A stretch of DNA of 64,000 bases from Brevundimonas mediterranea (lineage in GTDB: Bacteria; Pseudomonadota; Alphaproteobacteria; Caulobacterales; Caulobacteraceae): NCBI RefSeq assembly GCF_011064825.1, contig NZ_CP048751.1, forward strand, positions 3,100,001-3,164,000. The letters run 5' to 3'. The translations under genes and the position numbers were made by a program. Positions within the stretch are counted from its first letter, which is position 1. Each line of letters begins with the position of its first letter. Positions 54,474 through 62,918 of this stretch are shown here, piece by piece. Under the pieces are notes generated by a model that was not told where the DNA came from, ran no database searches, and saw only the letters and a program-made list of their open reading frames with translations.

Positions 54474-56519
54474 TCAGAAGCGGTAGGCGACGCCGACCCG
54501 CAGGTTGCGACCGGGCAGAGGCGCGATGTCCTTGAGGAAGGACACGTGTTCGCGGGCTTCCTCGTCGGTCAGGTTGCGCGCCTCGGCGAAGACCGTGACG
54601 TTTCGATCCGTCAGCGGACGCCAGGCTGCGGCCAGGTTCAGCAGGGTGTAGTCGTCGGTCGGCAGTTCGTATTCGTTCGCGACCCGGTCCTGTTCCCCGA
54701 CATGGCGCACCTCGACGCTGGCGTCGAACGGCGTGGAGGTCCAGGCGACGCGGCCGGTCAGGGAATAGGGCGGAATACGCGCCGCCGGACCCAGGTCCGT
54801 CTGGGCGTGGACAAAGTCGGCGGCGGCTTCCAGCGACAGTTTGCGGTCGCCGTTCTGCCAGGCCGTGTAGGAGCCTTCGGCTTCGAAACCATAGAAGCGG
54901 GCGTCGGTCTGGACGAACTGATAGACTGGGAATTCCTCGTTCTCTTCCTCGAACAGGAAGGTTTCGCCGGTGGCCCGCTCGTCGATGAAGCCGTCGTACC
55001 AGGAGTGGTAGACGTGCAGGTCGCCTGTGAACCGGCCGCGATCATAGTGCGCGGTGGCTTCGAGCGTATTGACCTTTTCGCTGTTCAGATTGACGTCGCC
55101 GGTCTCGTAGGCGGCGGTGGCGATGTGCACCCCGTCGGCGAATAGCTCCACCTCGCTGGGCGCGCGTTCGTTGTGCGCCAGGCTCAGGCCCAGGAACAGG
55201 CCGGGCGCGGGCCGCAGGAAGGCGGCGGCCGAGGCCGACCAGTTGTCGAACGTGCGATCCACCTGGCGGTCTTCGCCGATCGGCGTGGCGCTCAGTTCGC
55301 GACGATCATAACGCAGGCCGCCCTCGAAGCCGTAACCCTGGCGGTCCAGACGCTGGACCGTGTAGACGCCCAGTTCGTCGATGTCGGTCGTCGGAACGAA
55401 GGCTTCCTCGCCGATGGCCTGGAAGTTGCGCGAAAGGGATTGCACCCCGACCGCGCCGTTCCAGTCGCCGCGCGTGCGTTGCACCAGGTCGGCGCGGCCT
55501 TCCCAGCCGTCCGAGTTGAAGACCGTGCCGGGCTCGCCGACATCCTCAAACTCGGTGTGGGTGTAGTCCGCGTGGCCGTAGGATCCGCGCAAGGCCGAGA
55601 AGGGGCCGTCGTCGAAGCGATATTCGCCCCGAACATCATAGCGTTCCTGGTTCAGCTTGATGAAGACGGTCTCCTCGGCGACCGTGCCGTATTCACTATC
55701 GGTATTCTTGTAGGAGGCGCCCAGGAATCCCTTGTCGCCGATATAGGAACCGCCGACGCCCCAGGCCTCCAGATCCGAATAACTGTTGGGCTGGGATCCG
55801 CCTTCGCCCCGTTCCACGCCGTCGGCTGCGGCCTTGCGGGCGGACAGGGCCGGGGCGGGAATGTCGTAATCGTCCGACTTGCGCTTCACGCCATCGATGT
55901 TGAAGGCGAAATTGCCGCTGCCGAGGGTGACGCGGCCGAACGCGCTGCGGCCGTCGTCGACGCTGGACGCCTGGGTGGAGACGACGCCTGACATCCCGCC
56001 CTCGGGAATGGACGTGGGGATGCGTTCGTCGATGACATTGACCACGCCGCCGATGGCCGATCCGCCATACACCAGCGTCGCCGGCCCGCGGATGATTTCG
56101 ATGCGGCTGGCCTCGGCCGGGTCGGTGGCTACGGCGTGGTCGGGCGAGACCGAGCTGGCGTCGATCAAGCCGATGCCGTTGGTCAACACCTGCACGCGGG
56201 GGCCGGAGAGACCGCGAATGACCGGGCGGCTCGCGCCGGGGGCGAAGTCGGTCGAACGGATGCCGGGGCGAGTGCTGACCAGATCGCCCAGAGACACGGC
56301 CGGCGCGGTGGCCAGGGTCTGGGCGTCGATCACGTCTGTGGCGATCGTCGTGGCGCGCTGGCTTATGCCATAGGGCGCGCCGGTGACGATGATGTCGTCA
56401 AGATCGACGGGCTTGGGGGCGGTCTGGGTGGGGGCGGTCTGGGCCGAAGCGGCGCCCGCGAGCAAGGCGGAGGCGGCGGCTCCAAGCAGCAAGGAGCGGG
56501 AGGAGGAAGTCAGACGCAT
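54474..56519 (-). CDS. znuD: ZnuD-like TonB-dependent outer-membrane receptor (zinc)
   Basis: The 681-residue protein has a signal peptide (ending AGAASAQ), a plug domain with DDIIVTGAPYG, RPVIRGLSGPRVQVLTNG and a 22-stranded barrel ending in RVGVAYRF. NERAPSEVELFADG plus HIATAAYETGD and the end ARNLTDEEAREHVSFLKDIAPLPGRNLRVG resemble ZnuD-family zinc receptors. A Zur-like operator overlaps its promoter, supporting a zinc role; heme or another metal ligand cannot be excluded. It ends in its own terminator and is probably monocistronic. Confidence 0.88.
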   Translation of the reverse strand: MRLTSSSRSLLLGAAASALLAGAASAQTAPTQTAPKPVDLDDIIVTGAPYGISQRATTIATDVIDAQTLATAPAVSLGDLVSTRPGIRSTDFAPGASRPVIRGLSGPRVQVLTNGIGLIDASSVSPDHAVATDPAEASRIEIIRGPATLVYGGSAIGGVVNVIDERIPTSIPEGGMSGVVSTQASSVDDGRSAFGRVTLGSGNFAFNIDGVKRKSDDYDIPAPALSARKAAADGVERGEGGSQPNSYSDLEAWGVGGSYIGDKGFLGASYKNTDSEYGTVAEETVFIKLNQERYDVRGEYRFDDGPFSALRGSYGHADYTHTEFEDVGEPGTVFNSDGWEGRADLVQRTRGDWNGAVGVQSLSRNFQAIGEEAFVPTTDIDELGVYTVQRLDRQGYGFEGGLRYDRRELSATPIGEDRQVDRTFDNWSASAAAFLRPAPGLFLGLSLAHNERAPSEVELFADGVHIATAAYETGDVNLNSEKVNTLEATAHYDRGRFTGDLHVYHSWYDGFIDERATGETFLFEEENEEFPVYQFVQTDARFYGFEAEGSYTAWQNGDRKLSLEAAADFVHAQTDLGPAARIPPYSLTGRVAWTSTPFDASVEVRHVGEQDRVANEYELPTDDYTLLNLAAAWRPLTDRNVTVFAEARNLTDEEAREHVSFLKDIAPLPGRNLRVGVAYRF

Positions 56520-56546
56520 GAGAAATCTTTCACCGGAGGGTGATGT

Positions 56547-56575
56547 AGTTATGAGATAACATCACACTTGGTCAA
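56547..56575 (-). promoter_or_regulatory. Promoter of the TonB receptor gene
   Basis: TTGACC (56570-56575) and ATAACT (56547-56552) on the minus strand are separated by exactly 17 bp. The start codon is 28 bp downstream of the -10. The -10 overlaps a Zur-like dyad. Confidence 0.65.
56548..56560. promoter_or_regulatory. Zur-like operator
   Basis: GTTAT-GAG-ATAAC is a perfect 5-3-5 dyad embedded in TGATGTAGTTATGAGATAAC, close to the GTTAT/ATAAC-type sites reported for alphaproteobacterial Zur. It covers the -10 of a ZnuD-like receptor gene, where a zinc repressor would block transcription. The consensus is from memory. Confidence 0.5.
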
Positions 56576-56667
56576 GACTGTCGCAGCCCCGCGCGTTTCA
56601 TCCTCAAGGCCTGTGGCGGATGGGAGACTGTGATCGGTGACCTGGAACGGTCAGGTCCCATGAAGGG

Positions 56668-56862
56668 TCAGCCCCGCTCGGCCCACTTCAACAGGGGAAT
56701 GAGCGGCAGGCCCCAGGCTGTGCCGCCGACGCCGAAGAACAGGAAGTCGATCCAGGGGGAGGCTGGCAGAAGCCCGCGCAGGGCGATCAGGCCCCAGACC
56801 CAGAAGATCAAAAAAACCAGCACGCCGACCGCCGCGACGAATCGGCGCGCACGGGGCGGCAT
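56668..56862 (-). CDS. DUF2842 family small membrane protein
   Basis: The 64-residue protein starts MPPRARRFVAAVGVLVFLIFWVW and has two hydrophobic segments (about residues 9-28 and 36-58, FLFFGVGGTAWGLPLIPLL), the layout of DUF2842 proteins in alphaproteobacteria. Its ATG shares one base with the stop of the upstream gene (TGATG), so translation is coupled. No function is known. Confidence 0.75.
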   Translation of the reverse strand: MPPRARRFVAAVGVLVFLIFWVWGLIALRGLLPASPWIDFLFFGVGGTAWGLPLIPLLKWAERG

Positions 56863-57113
56863 CAGCGCTTGTTCCGGAACAGGAAGAAGGCGACCAGGCA
56901 GACGCCGGAGCCGATCAGGGCCCAGGGCACCCAGGCCCAGCTGTCCATGGTGCTGACGGCGAAAACCCGCACCGCCAGGAACCAGCCGCAGGCCAGGCCC
57001 ACGCCGGACACCAGGCTGGTTCCGCCAAAGCCACGGCGGCCGGTGAGCAGATCGGCGATCCAGGCCAGCAGAAGTCCGCCCAGCACGGCGGCGACGATGT
57101 CGGCGTATTCCAA
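56862..57113 (-). CDS. Small membrane protein, GlsB/YeaQ-like
   Basis: The 83-residue protein has two or three hydrophobic stretches (MEYADIVAAVLGGLLLAWIADL, GFGGTSLVSGVGLACGWFLAVRVFAVS and VPWALIGSGVCLVAFFLF). The Gly-rich GRRGFGGTSLVSGVGLA resembles transglycosylase-associated (YeaQ/YmgE/GlsB) small proteins. It starts at a TTG at 57113 with AGGAG 8 bp before it. It is coupled to the DUF2842 gene. Function unproven. Confidence 0.72.
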   Translation of the reverse strand: MEYADIVAAVLGGLLLAWIADLLTGRRGFGGTSLVSGVGLACGWFLAVRVFAVSTMDSWAWVPWALIGSGVCLVAFFLFRNKR

Positions 57114-57248
57114 CCCTGATCTCCTGCGGCGTCAGCGCCGTTAACTCAATCCGACTCGATCTTGTCGCGTCGGGCGGGCATACCGCCACGGTCGCGATTT
57201 GGTCACGGTCGAGCGCGACACCATATCCGGGTCAGTGTCGGGCGTCGA

Positions 57249-58349
57249 ATGAACCGTTTCGGAAATCCAGATCGCAATCGCGCCGTCGCCGTGTGGCTGT
57301 TCGCCACGGCGGCCGTCGTCTTCCTGATGGTGGTGGTCGGCGGCATCACCCGCCTGACCGGATCGGGTCTGTCGATCACGGAATGGCAGCCCATCATGGG
57401 CGCGGTTCCGCCGCTGAACGACGCCCAGTGGGCCGAGGCCTTCGACAAGTACAAACAGATTCCCCAGTACGCCCAGATCAACGCCGGCATGAGCCTGGGC
57501 GAATTCCAGGGCATCTTCTGGTGGGAATGGCTGCACCGCCTGATCGGGCGTGTGGTCGGCCTGGTGTTCGCCCTGCCGCTGGTCTTCTTCCTGGCGTGCA
57601 GGATGTCGCCGCAGCGTTCGGTCCTGCGGCAATGGGCCATGCCCGACCGGCTGATTTGGCGCTGCGTGTTGCTGCTGGCCCTGGGCGGGCTTCAGGGGCT
57701 GATCGGCTGGTGGATGGTGTCCAGCGGCCTGTCGGAGCGGGTCAGCGTCGCGCCCGAGCGTCTGGCGACCCACCTGGGCCTGGCCTTCGTTCTGTTCGCC
57801 GCCCTGATCTGGACCGGGCTTGAGGCCTGGAACGGCGAGGATCACGGGCGCGCGCCGGGCGGATGGGCGCGCGGTGCCGGGATTCTGCTGGGCGTGGTCT
57901 TCGTCCAGTGTCTGCTGGGCGCCCTGGTCGCGGGCGGTCACGCGGGACTGGTCTATACCGACTGGCCGCTGATGGACGGGGCGATCCTGCCGCCGGCCGA
58001 CTGGAGCCTGGGCGCCGGGGCCTTCCTGCATGACAAGGCCCTGATTCAGTTCAATCACCGGCTTGTGGCCTATGGGCTGCTGATCGCCGTCAGCATCTAC
58101 GCCTTCCAGGCCTGGCGCTGGCGCGTGGCCGAAGGAATGGGGCTGGCGGCCTTTGTCCTGGCCGCCGTGGTCTGGCTTCAGGCCGTGCTGGGGATCGTCA
58201 CCCTGATGCACGCCGTGCCGGTATGGCTGGGCGTGCTGCACCAGGCCGGGGCCGCCGTCGTCCTGGCTGTGGCGACGGCGAACCTTTGGCTGGTGCTGCG
58301 GGCTCAGCCCCGGATTTTCATGTCCGGACCGAGGACCATGGGCCTCTGA
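57249..58349 (+). CDS. ctaA: Heme A synthase (COX15/CtaA family)
   Basis: The 366-residue membrane protein has about eight helices and four candidate heme-ligand histidines: [11 protein letters not shown] near residue 97, [11 protein letters not shown] near 175, [12 protein letters not shown] near 272 and [11 protein letters not shown] near 335. [18 protein letters not shown] is the family start. It oxidises heme O to heme A for cytochrome oxidase. The ATG at 57249 removes a basic 29-residue tail. Its 3' end overlaps the convergent phoX gene by 32 bp. Confidence 0.93.
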   Translation: MNRFGNPDRNRAVAVWLFATAAVVFLMVVVGGITRLTGSGLSITEWQPIMGAVPPLNDAQWAEAFDKYKQIPQYAQINAGMSLGEFQGIFWWEWLHRLIGRVVGLVFALPLVFFLACRMSPQRSVLRQWAMPDRLIWRCVLLLALGGLQGLIGWWMVSSGLSERVSVAPERLATHLGLAFVLFAALIWTGLEAWNGEDHGRAPGGWARGAGILLGVVFVQCLLGALVAGGHAGLVYTDWPLMDGAILPPADWSLGAGAFLHDKALIQFNHRLVAYGLLIAVSIYAFQAWRWRVAEGMGLAAFVLAAVVWLQAVLGIVTLMHAVPVWLGVLHQAGAAVVLAVATANLWLVLRAQPRIFMSGPRTMGL

Positions 58350-59703
58350 TCGCCAGGGTCATGCCCGGGTACATGATGTTGACGAACAGCACCTCGCCGT
58401 CGGGCGAGAAACAGGCGCCCGCGAACTCGGAGTTGCCGGTGAAGACGTTGCGCCCGATCGTATAGACCTTGCCGTCCGGGGTGACGCCCTTCAGGTGGTT
58501 GCGGACGTCGGTGGAGTAGTTGTCCTCGCACAGGATCAGATGGCCCCACGGCGCGACGGTGATATTGTCGGCCATGTTCATGGTCTTCAGGTCCGTGCTT
58601 TCCACGAACAACTGGAGCCTATCCGCGGCGCCGTTCAGGCCCGGAACCAGCCGCATGACCTGGCCGCGATGGATCGGCCCGCCCGAGGTGGCGGTGAAGT
58701 ACATTTCATTGTCGCCCCACCACACGCCTTCGCCGCGCGCCACCAGGGCCGCGCCCGCGGCGTGGCCGCGTTTGGCCAGGTCGCCGTTCGGGGATTCGAC
58801 GTCGTCCAGGTCGATCCATTCGATCTCGCGCCAGTCGCCGACCTCCCACGTGCGGGCGTCATGGTTGCGGGTGTCCGCCGCGGGGACGCCCTTCCAGGCC
58901 AGGGCCTGAAGCTTGCCGCCCCGGACCAGTTCGCCGGGCGTGTTGGGAATGAAGCGGTAGAAGAGGCCGGTGTGATCGTCCTCGGTCAGATAGACCATGC
59001 CGGTGCGCGGATCGATGCAGACGGCCTCGTGATCGAACCGGCCCATGGCCTTCAGCGGCACGGGATCCACCAGGCCGGTGGCTGTCGCCGGCACTTCGAA
59101 CACCCAGCCGTGGTTCTTGGCCACGTCCGCGTCGGCCGGCGTTTCAAGGGTTTCCTCGCAGCTGAGCCAGCTGCCCCAGGGCGTCGGGCCGCCGCAGCAG
59201 TTGGTCGAGGTGCCGGCCAGGGTCAGGTGCTGGCTGACCTTCTGGCGGGTTTGAAGATCATAGATGATTGTGGAGCATCCGCCGGGCAGGGGGCGGCCGT
59301 CCTTGTAGGTGTCATAGGCCTTGGCCGCATCCAGCAGACCGAGACGTTCTTCATGCAGACCGCCTGGGCCCAGATTGCGGTGCAGGCCGGAAGAACCCTT
59401 CAGCTCGTGATTGACCACCAGGGCGACCCTAGATCCTTCCAGCGGGAAACAGGCCATGCCGTCGGGTTGACCCGGCACGAACAGTCCGTCGTCCATGGTG
59501 TCGCCGCCTTGGACCACCACTTGGTAGGAGAAGCCCTCGGGCAGATCGAGCAGTCGGTTCGGATCGGTGATCAGCGGGCCATAGCCGTGAACCTCGTTGA
59601 CATAGGTTTCTTCGCCGGCGGTCTGGGCGGAGGCGTGGCGGGCCAGTCCTGCAAAGGCGAGGGCGGCGCTCGAGGCGATCAGGCCGCGACGGTGAAGATT
59701 CAT
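58318..59703 (-). CDS. phoX: PhoX-like alkaline phosphatase, Tat-exported
   Basis: The 461-residue protein has a Tat signal ([16 protein letters not shown]) and a PhoX beta-propeller: [28 protein letters not shown] near residue 175, [23 protein letters not shown] near 230 and [20 protein letters not shown] near the C-terminus. PhoX is a Ca2+/Fe-dependent phosphomonoesterase active in the periplasm. No clear Pho box was found, only a CGTTA-N5-TAACG dyad 64-78 bp upstream. The end overlaps ctaA by 32 bp. Confidence 0.88.
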   Translation of the reverse strand: MNLHRRGLIASSAALAFAGLARHASAQTAGEETYVNEVHGYGPLITDPNRLLDLPEGFSYQVVVQGGDTMDDGLFVPGQPDGMACFPLEGSRVALVVNHELKGSSGLHRNLGPGGLHEERLGLLDAAKAYDTYKDGRPLPGGCSTIIYDLQTRQKVSQHLTLAGTSTNCCGGPTPWGSWLSCEETLETPADADVAKNHGWVFEVPATATGLVDPVPLKAMGRFDHEAVCIDPRTGMVYLTEDDHTGLFYRFIPNTPGELVRGGKLQALAWKGVPAADTRNHDARTWEVGDWREIEWIDLDDVESPNGDLAKRGHAAGAALVARGEGVWWGDNEMYFTATSGGPIHRGQVMRLVPGLNGAADRLQLFVESTDLKTMNMADNITVAPWGHLILCEDNYSTDVRNHLKGVTPDGKVYTIGRNVFTGNSEFAGACFSPDGEVLFVNIMYPGMTLAIRGPWSSVRT

Positions 59704-59766
59704 AAGGAGGCTCCGAAGGGTTTGGTCCCCGATGACTGCAAATGGCTATGGTTTGATGACGAACGC

Positions 59767-59781
59767 CGTTAATTTGTAACG
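59767..59781. promoter_or_regulatory. 15-bp dyad upstream of phoX
   Basis: CGTTA-ATTTG-TAACG is a 5-5-5 inverted repeat 64-78 bp upstream of the phoX start in AT-rich DNA. It does not match the Pho box I know. It may bind a regulator of phoX. Confidence 0.25.
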
Positions 59782-59875
59782 GAGAGACGGCTCGTTTCGA
59801 CGGGTATTTTAATACCGTATATAGAATATCGCTTCAAAACAGTAGTTTGCGCCACATGTCGCGCTTTTCGACGCG

Positions 59876-59904
59876 TTGACGCGGCGTATCGTCTCCTGTA
59901 TCAG
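59876..59904 (+). promoter_or_regulatory. Promoter of rplM-rpsI
   Basis: TTGACG (59876-59881) and TATCAG (59899-59904) are separated by 17 bp. The start codon of rplM is 61 bp beyond the -10, leaving a leader of about 55 nt. A perfect -35 suits a strong ribosomal protein promoter. Confidence 0.6.
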
Positions 59905-59965
59905 CGCGCCTTCATTCGGTTCCCTCGGGGGCCGGACCCGATTTTCGTCTCCAGGAACCCCCTCA

Positions 59966-60442
59966 ATGCTGAAGAGCACCACGGCTTCGTTGAAGCCGGC
60001 CGAGGTCGAGAAGAAATGGATCCACATCGACGCCGAAGGCGTCGTGGTGGGCCGTCTCGCGACCTTCATCGCCAACCGTCTGCGCGGCAAGCACCGCGGC
60101 GACTACACCCCGCACGTTGACTGCGGCGACTATGTCGTCGTCACCAACGTCGACAAGGTGGTGTTCACCGGCAAGAAGTCGACCGACAAGGTCTATTATC
60201 GCCACACCGGCCACCCGGGCGGCGTCAAGTCGACGACCCCGGAGAAGGTTCTGGGCGGTCGCTTCCCCGAGCGCGTGCTCGAGAAGGCCGTCGAGCGCAT
60301 GCTGCCGAAGGAAAGCCCGCTGGCCCGCAAGCAGATGACGCACCTGCGCCTGTTCGCCGGCGGCGCGCACGAACATGAAGCCCAGCAACCGGAAACGATC
60401 GACTTCAAGTCGGCGTCGCCCAAGAACACCCGGAGCGTCTGA
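59966..60442 (+). CDS. rplM: 50S ribosomal protein L13
   Basis: The 158-residue protein has [40 protein letters not shown] and the signature [31 protein letters not shown]. It binds 23S rRNA early in assembly. The ATG at 59966 is preceded by CAGGAAC and the upstream Met adds unrelated residues. It lies 2 bp before rpsI, the universal rplM-rpsI order, and argC follows as in Caulobacter. Confidence 0.97.
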   Translation: MLKSTTASLKPAEVEKKWIHIDAEGVVVGRLATFIANRLRGKHRGDYTPHVDCGDYVVVTNVDKVVFTGKKSTDKVYYRHTGHPGGVKSTTPEKVLGGRFPERVLEKAVERMLPKESPLARKQMTHLRLFAGGAHEHEAQQPETIDFKSASPKNTRSV

Positions 60443-60444
60443 GC

Positions 60445-60939
60445 ATGACCGACGTGACCAACACCGAAGCCGCCACCGGTTTCGACGCCCTGAAGGGCCT
60501 GAGCTCTTCGGTCGAGAACGACGCCCCCGTCTATGTCCAGAAGCTGGACGCCCAGGGCCGCGCCTATTCGACCGGCAAGCGCAAGAACGCCATCGCCCGC
60601 GTCTGGGTGAAGCCCGGCACCGGCAAGATCACCATCAACGGCAAGGACCAAGAGCAGTATTTCGCTCGTCCCGTGCTGCGCATGATGATCGCCCAGCCGC
60701 TGACCGTCTCGGACCGCGCCACCCAGTATGACGTCGTCTGCACCGTCGAAGGTTCGGGCCTGTCCGGCCAGGCCGGCGCCATCCGCCACGGCCTCTCGCA
60801 CGCCCTGACGCATTTCGAACCGGAACTGCGCAAGGTCCTGAAGCCGCACGGCTTCCTGACCCGCGACAGCCGCGTCGTCGAGCGCAAGAAGTACGGCCGC
60901 GCCAAGGCTCGCCGTTCGTTCCAGTTCTCGAAGCGCTAA
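60445..60939 (+). CDS. rpsI: 30S ribosomal protein S9
   Basis: The 164-residue protein has a short acidic N-terminal extension ([22 protein letters not shown]) and the S9 core with [41 protein letters not shown] and the C-terminal [17 protein letters not shown], whose last residues contact P-site tRNA. The extension is usual in Caulobacterales. It is followed by a strong terminator. Confidence 0.97.
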   Translation: MTDVTNTEAATGFDALKGLSSSVENDAPVYVQKLDAQGRAYSTGKRKNAIARVWVKPGTGKITINGKDQEQYFARPVLRMMIAQPLTVSDRATQYDVVCTVEGSGLSGQAGAIRHGLSHALTHFEPELRKVLKPHGFLTRDSRVVERKKYGRAKARRSFQFSKR

Positions 60940-60963
60940 TCGCGTTCACGCGGTTTGGATTTG

Positions 60964-60996
60964 GGGCGCTTCGGGGAGACCCGGAGCGCCCTTTTT
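60964..60996 (+). terminator. Rho-independent terminator of rpsI
   Basis: GGGCGCTTCGGG pairs with CCCGGAGCGCCC (one G-U pair) around GAGA, followed by TTTTTC. It lies 24 bp after the rpsI stop and separates the ribosomal operon from argC. Confidence 0.92.
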
Positions 60997-61040
60997 CTTG
61001 TCTATCTTCTCCCGCATGGGGGAAGGGTCAGGAGCAGCCT

Positions 61041-61976
61041 ATGACCCACACCATCTTCATCGACGGCGAAGCCGGCACCACGGGCCTCGAAATCCGCGAG
61101 CGGCTGGAGGCGCGCTCGGATCTGGAGCTGATCCTGCTGGGCGACCGTCGGCGCGACGTCGAGGCGCGGCGCGAGGCCCTGAACAGCGCCGATGCGGTGA
61201 TCCTGTGCCTGCCGGACGACGCGGCGCGCGAGGCGGTGGCCATGGTCGAGAACCCGTCGGTCAAGGTGATCGACGCCTCGACCGCCTATCGGGTCGCGCC
61301 GGGCTGGGCCTATGGCTTCCCCGAAATGGACGCAGGCCAGCGCGATCTGATCGCGCGGTCGCAATTCGTGTCCAACCCTGGCTGCTATCCGACCGGCTTC
61401 ATCGGCCTGATGCGGCCGCTGGTGAAGGCGGGCCTGGTTCCGGCCGGCCATCCGGTCACGGTCAATGCGGTCTCGGGCTATTCCGGCGGCGGCAAGGCCA
61501 TGATCGCCGAATTCGAAGCGGAAGGCGCTGCAACCGCCTATCGCGCCTATGGTCTGTCGCTGAAGCACAAGCATGTGCCGGAGATGACGAAACACACGGG
61601 GCTGAGCCGCGAGGTGCTGTTCGCCCCCGCAGTGGGGAATTACCGCCAGGGCATGCTGGTCGAGGTTCCGCTGCACCTGGCCGCCCTCCCGGAAACCCCG
61701 TCGGTCGAGCGGATCCACGGCGCCCTGGTCGAGGCTTATGACGGCCAGTATTTCGTCGAGGTGGCCGATCTGGACGAGACCGAGGCCATGACCGGTCTGG
61801 AGCCCGAGGGGCTGAACAGCACCAACCGCCTGCGTCTGCATGTGTTCGGCGACCGATCCGGCGAACAGGCGCGTCTGATCGCTCTGCTGGACAACCTGGG
61901 CAAGGGGGCCTCGGGCGCGGCGGTGCAGAACCTCAACATCCTGCTGGGCCTGGATGAGGCGACCGGTCTGATCTGA
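61041..61976 (+). CDS. argC: N-acetyl-gamma-glutamyl-phosphate reductase (type 2)
   Basis: The 311-residue enzyme is the short ArgC form. It has an NADP-binding start TIFIDGEAGTTGLEIRERL and the catalytic cysteine in FVSNPGCYPTGFIGLMRPL near residue 118. SGYSGGGKAMIAEFE and KHKHVPEMTKHTGL follow. It makes N-acetylglutamate semialdehyde in arginine synthesis. A terminator and short gap separate it from rpsI, so it probably has its own promoter. Confidence 0.94.
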   Translation: MTHTIFIDGEAGTTGLEIRERLEARSDLELILLGDRRRDVEARREALNSADAVILCLPDDAAREAVAMVENPSVKVIDASTAYRVAPGWAYGFPEMDAGQRDLIARSQFVSNPGCYPTGFIGLMRPLVKAGLVPAGHPVTVNAVSGYSGGGKAMIAEFEAEGAATAYRAYGLSLKHKHVPEMTKHTGLSREVLFAPAVGNYRQGMLVEVPLHLAALPETPSVERIHGALVEAYDGQYFVEVADLDETEAMTGLEPEGLNSTNRLRLHVFGDRSGEQARLIALLDNLGKGASGAAVQNLNILLGLDEATGLI

Positions 61977-62040
61977 AACCCTGATCGGGAGAAGAAACGA
62001 GGCGAGAAACCTTTCCCCTCGTCCCGTCGTACTGGGTGGC

Positions 62041-62544
62041 ATGACCCAGTCCCCGATCCTCCATCGACGCGGCCTTCTGGCAGGCGCCGGCGCGCTGGCC
62101 CTGGCCGCCTGTTCGCCCGAACCGTCCCAGGCGGGGCAGGGGGCCTACGCCGCCTCGCTCTATCGTCGCGTGTCGGACGCCGACTGGCGACGGCGGCTCG
62201 GCGACGCGGCCTGGCGCGTGATGCGTCACGAGGACACCGAACGCCCCTACACCAGTCCGCTGAACGACGAACATCGCCGTGGGACCTTCGTCTGCAAGGG
62301 GTGCGACCTGGCGCTGTTCCGCTCGAACTGGAAGTTTGACTCCCACACCGGCTGGCCCAGCTTCTATCAGGTCATCGCCGCCAACATCGGCCGCAAGCGC
62401 GACCTGGCCATCGGCATTCCCCGCACCGAATACCACTGCGCCCGCTGCCTGGGGCATCAGGGGCATGTGTTCAACGACGGACCGCGGCCCACAGGCCTGC
62501 GCTATTGCAACAACGGCGTGGCGCTGAAGTTCGTGGCCGCCTAG
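62041..62544 (+). CDS. msrB: Peptide-methionine (R)-S-oxide reductase, exported lipoprotein
   Basis: The 167-residue protein starts with a Tat-like signal HRRGLLAGAGALALAAC that ends in a lipobox cysteine. The MsrB domain follows, with Zn-binding CKGCD and CARCLGHQGHVF. The catalytic cysteine is in GLRYCNNGVALKF near the C-terminus. It reduces methionine-R-sulfoxide in proteins, here probably in the periplasm, where it would need an electron donor such as the DipZ-like protein at the left end (inference). It converges with the next gene by 4 bp. Confidence 0.9.
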   Translation: MTQSPILHRRGLLAGAGALALAACSPEPSQAGQGAYAASLYRRVSDADWRRRLGDAAWRVMRHEDTERPYTSPLNDEHRRGTFVCKGCDLALFRSNWKFDSHTGWPSFYQVIAANIGRKRDLAIGIPRTEYHCARCLGHQGHVFNDGPRPTGLRYCNNGVALKFVAA

Positions 62545-62918
62545 CCGCGATTGGCGCGTACAGCCGAATCGACCGTCACCCCGAACCAGACCGCCGCAAT
62601 GATGATCAGCAGGCCGTAGTCGTGGCCCGGCAGGAAGACCGGGGCGACGGCGGCGGCGATGACCAGCGCGGGAAACAGGCCGGCCCAGGCGGCGGTTCCG
62701 GGCGAGGCCGCACGGATGACCGGCTGCGGCGTCGGGCGGTTCATCCGGCGGGCCATCCAGCCGTTCAGGGCGACGAACAGGACCGAACAGACGACGGCGC
62801 TGATCATATATTTCGCCGTATTGCCCGGCTCGCCGAAGGTGGCCGCCGTCATGATCAGCAGGATCAGGGCGACGCCCGTGCTGACGGCCAGCAGGATATT
62901 GGGTTCGATACGGTTCAA
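62541..62918 (-). CDS. Small membrane protein of unknown function
   Basis: The 125-residue protein has about four hydrophobic segments (NILLAVSTGVALILLIMTAATFG, YMISAVVCSVLFVALNGWMA, AAWAGLFPALVIAAAVAPVFL and GLLIIIAAVWFGVTV) with a positively charged loop (RRMNRPTPQPVIR) between the second and third. I recognise no family. The start overlaps the phaC stop (ATGA), so it is probably translated with phaC. Confidence 0.7.
   Translation of the reverse strand: MNRIEPNILLAVSTGVALILLIMTAATFGEPGNTAKYMISAVVCSVLFVALNGWMARRMNRPTPQPVIRAASPGTAAWAGLFPALVIAAAVAPVFLPGHDYGLLIIIAAVWFGVTVDSAVRANRG

Noticed and set aside
56668..57189. Single 173-residue protein across the two small membrane genes
   Set aside because: Its first two thirds are Arg-rich out-of-frame sequence. 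Two coupled short membrane proteins explain the region better.
59704..59875. Pho box upstream of phoX
   Set aside because: Only a CGTTA-N5-TAACG dyad is present; no pair of CTGTCAT-like repeats could be found.
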